The notes beneath the pieces were generated by a model, which saw nothing but the letters and a program-made list of their open reading frames with translations, did not search any database and was not told the DNA's origin. A program made the position numbers and the translations under genes. From Tetmemena sp. SeJ-2015 (lineage: Eukaryota > Ciliophora > Spirotrichea > Sporadotrichida > Oxytrichidae): 64,000 nt of DNA. Location of the stretch: positions 1 to 64,000 of the forward strand of contig JAJKFJ010020991.1 in assembly GCA_027382625.1 (NCBI GenBank), written 5' to 3'. This document shows positions 63,895 through 64,000 of this stretch, piece by piece. Position 1 is the first letter of the stretch. Each line of letters opens with the position of its first letter.

Positions 63895-64000
63895 GTCAAT
63901 GTTAAGCATTGAATTTAAATTTTTTCATAGATAGAGAACCCATACTGAAATTCAAATAAATATATTTAATTGCATGCTCTCTCACTCCTTTATCATGTTT

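Overview
The window reads as germline (micronuclear) DNA of a spirotrich, hypotrich-like ciliate. Reading frames stay open through many TAA and TAG codons at places where the families have Gln, while TGA ends genes, so the code is UAA/UAG = Gln and UGA = stop. Standard-code ORFs are therefore fragments of much longer genes. Genes are also interrupted by short AT-rich segments that are not GT-AG introns. Each is flanked by a short direct repeat (pointer), and removing the segment plus one repeat copy restores the frame. These are internal eliminated sequences (IESs) between macronuclear-destined segments (MDSs). I do not claim a genus.

Layout. 1-8470 is AT-rich germline-limited DNA holding a 550-bp GC-rich, hairpin-rich element with a 15-bp target-site duplication (2048-2627), a decayed coding relic (about 4350-5960) and an unassigned ORF (7186-7482). 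From 8478 the window is gene-dense: a low-complexity protein (8478-10897, +); a coiled-coil/acidic protein (10928-14500, +); a scrambled EF-hand gene (14751-17863); a scrambled, partly inverted VPS37-like gene (18007-19535); a peroxisomal acyl-CoA oxidase (19797-22096, -); two unknown genes and a small putatively inverted gene (22579-25410); an unknown gene (about 25560-27254, -); a 1.5-kb palindrome (27263-28790); a GPCR fused to a phosphatidylinositol-phosphate kinase (28922-32671, -); PNO1/DIM2 (32820-33900, +); RFC5-like clamp loader (about 33970-35041, -); two unknown genes; an aspartic-protease-like membrane protein (38728-40737, -); REXO2-type oligoribonuclease (40997-41785, +); YIF1 (41916-43026, +); a NUF2-like coiled coil (about 43230-44734, -); an ERF4/Golgin-A7-like protein (44928-45774, -); an unknown gene; a HIT-domain protein (47699-48690, +); a large unknown gene (48746-52143, -); a secreted Cys-rich protein (52385-53858, -); adenylate kinase 8 (53898-55657, +); and a long DYRK-family kinase (55865 to about 63894, +).

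Main result. The EF-hand gene can be put together from the sequence alone as nine MDSs in odd-even order: MDSs 2, 4, 6 and 8 lie in one cluster, 1, 3, 5 and 7 in the next, and MDS 9 is inverted. All eight junctions share pointers of 6-13 bp and all keep the frame and the EF-hand family order. The VPS37 gene is split into a + strand UEV half and a - strand Mod(r) half joined by a 9-bp inverted pointer. The genes form no operon or pathway; they look like ordinary housekeeping, ciliary and signalling genes that would become separate macronuclear chromosomes or chromosome segments.
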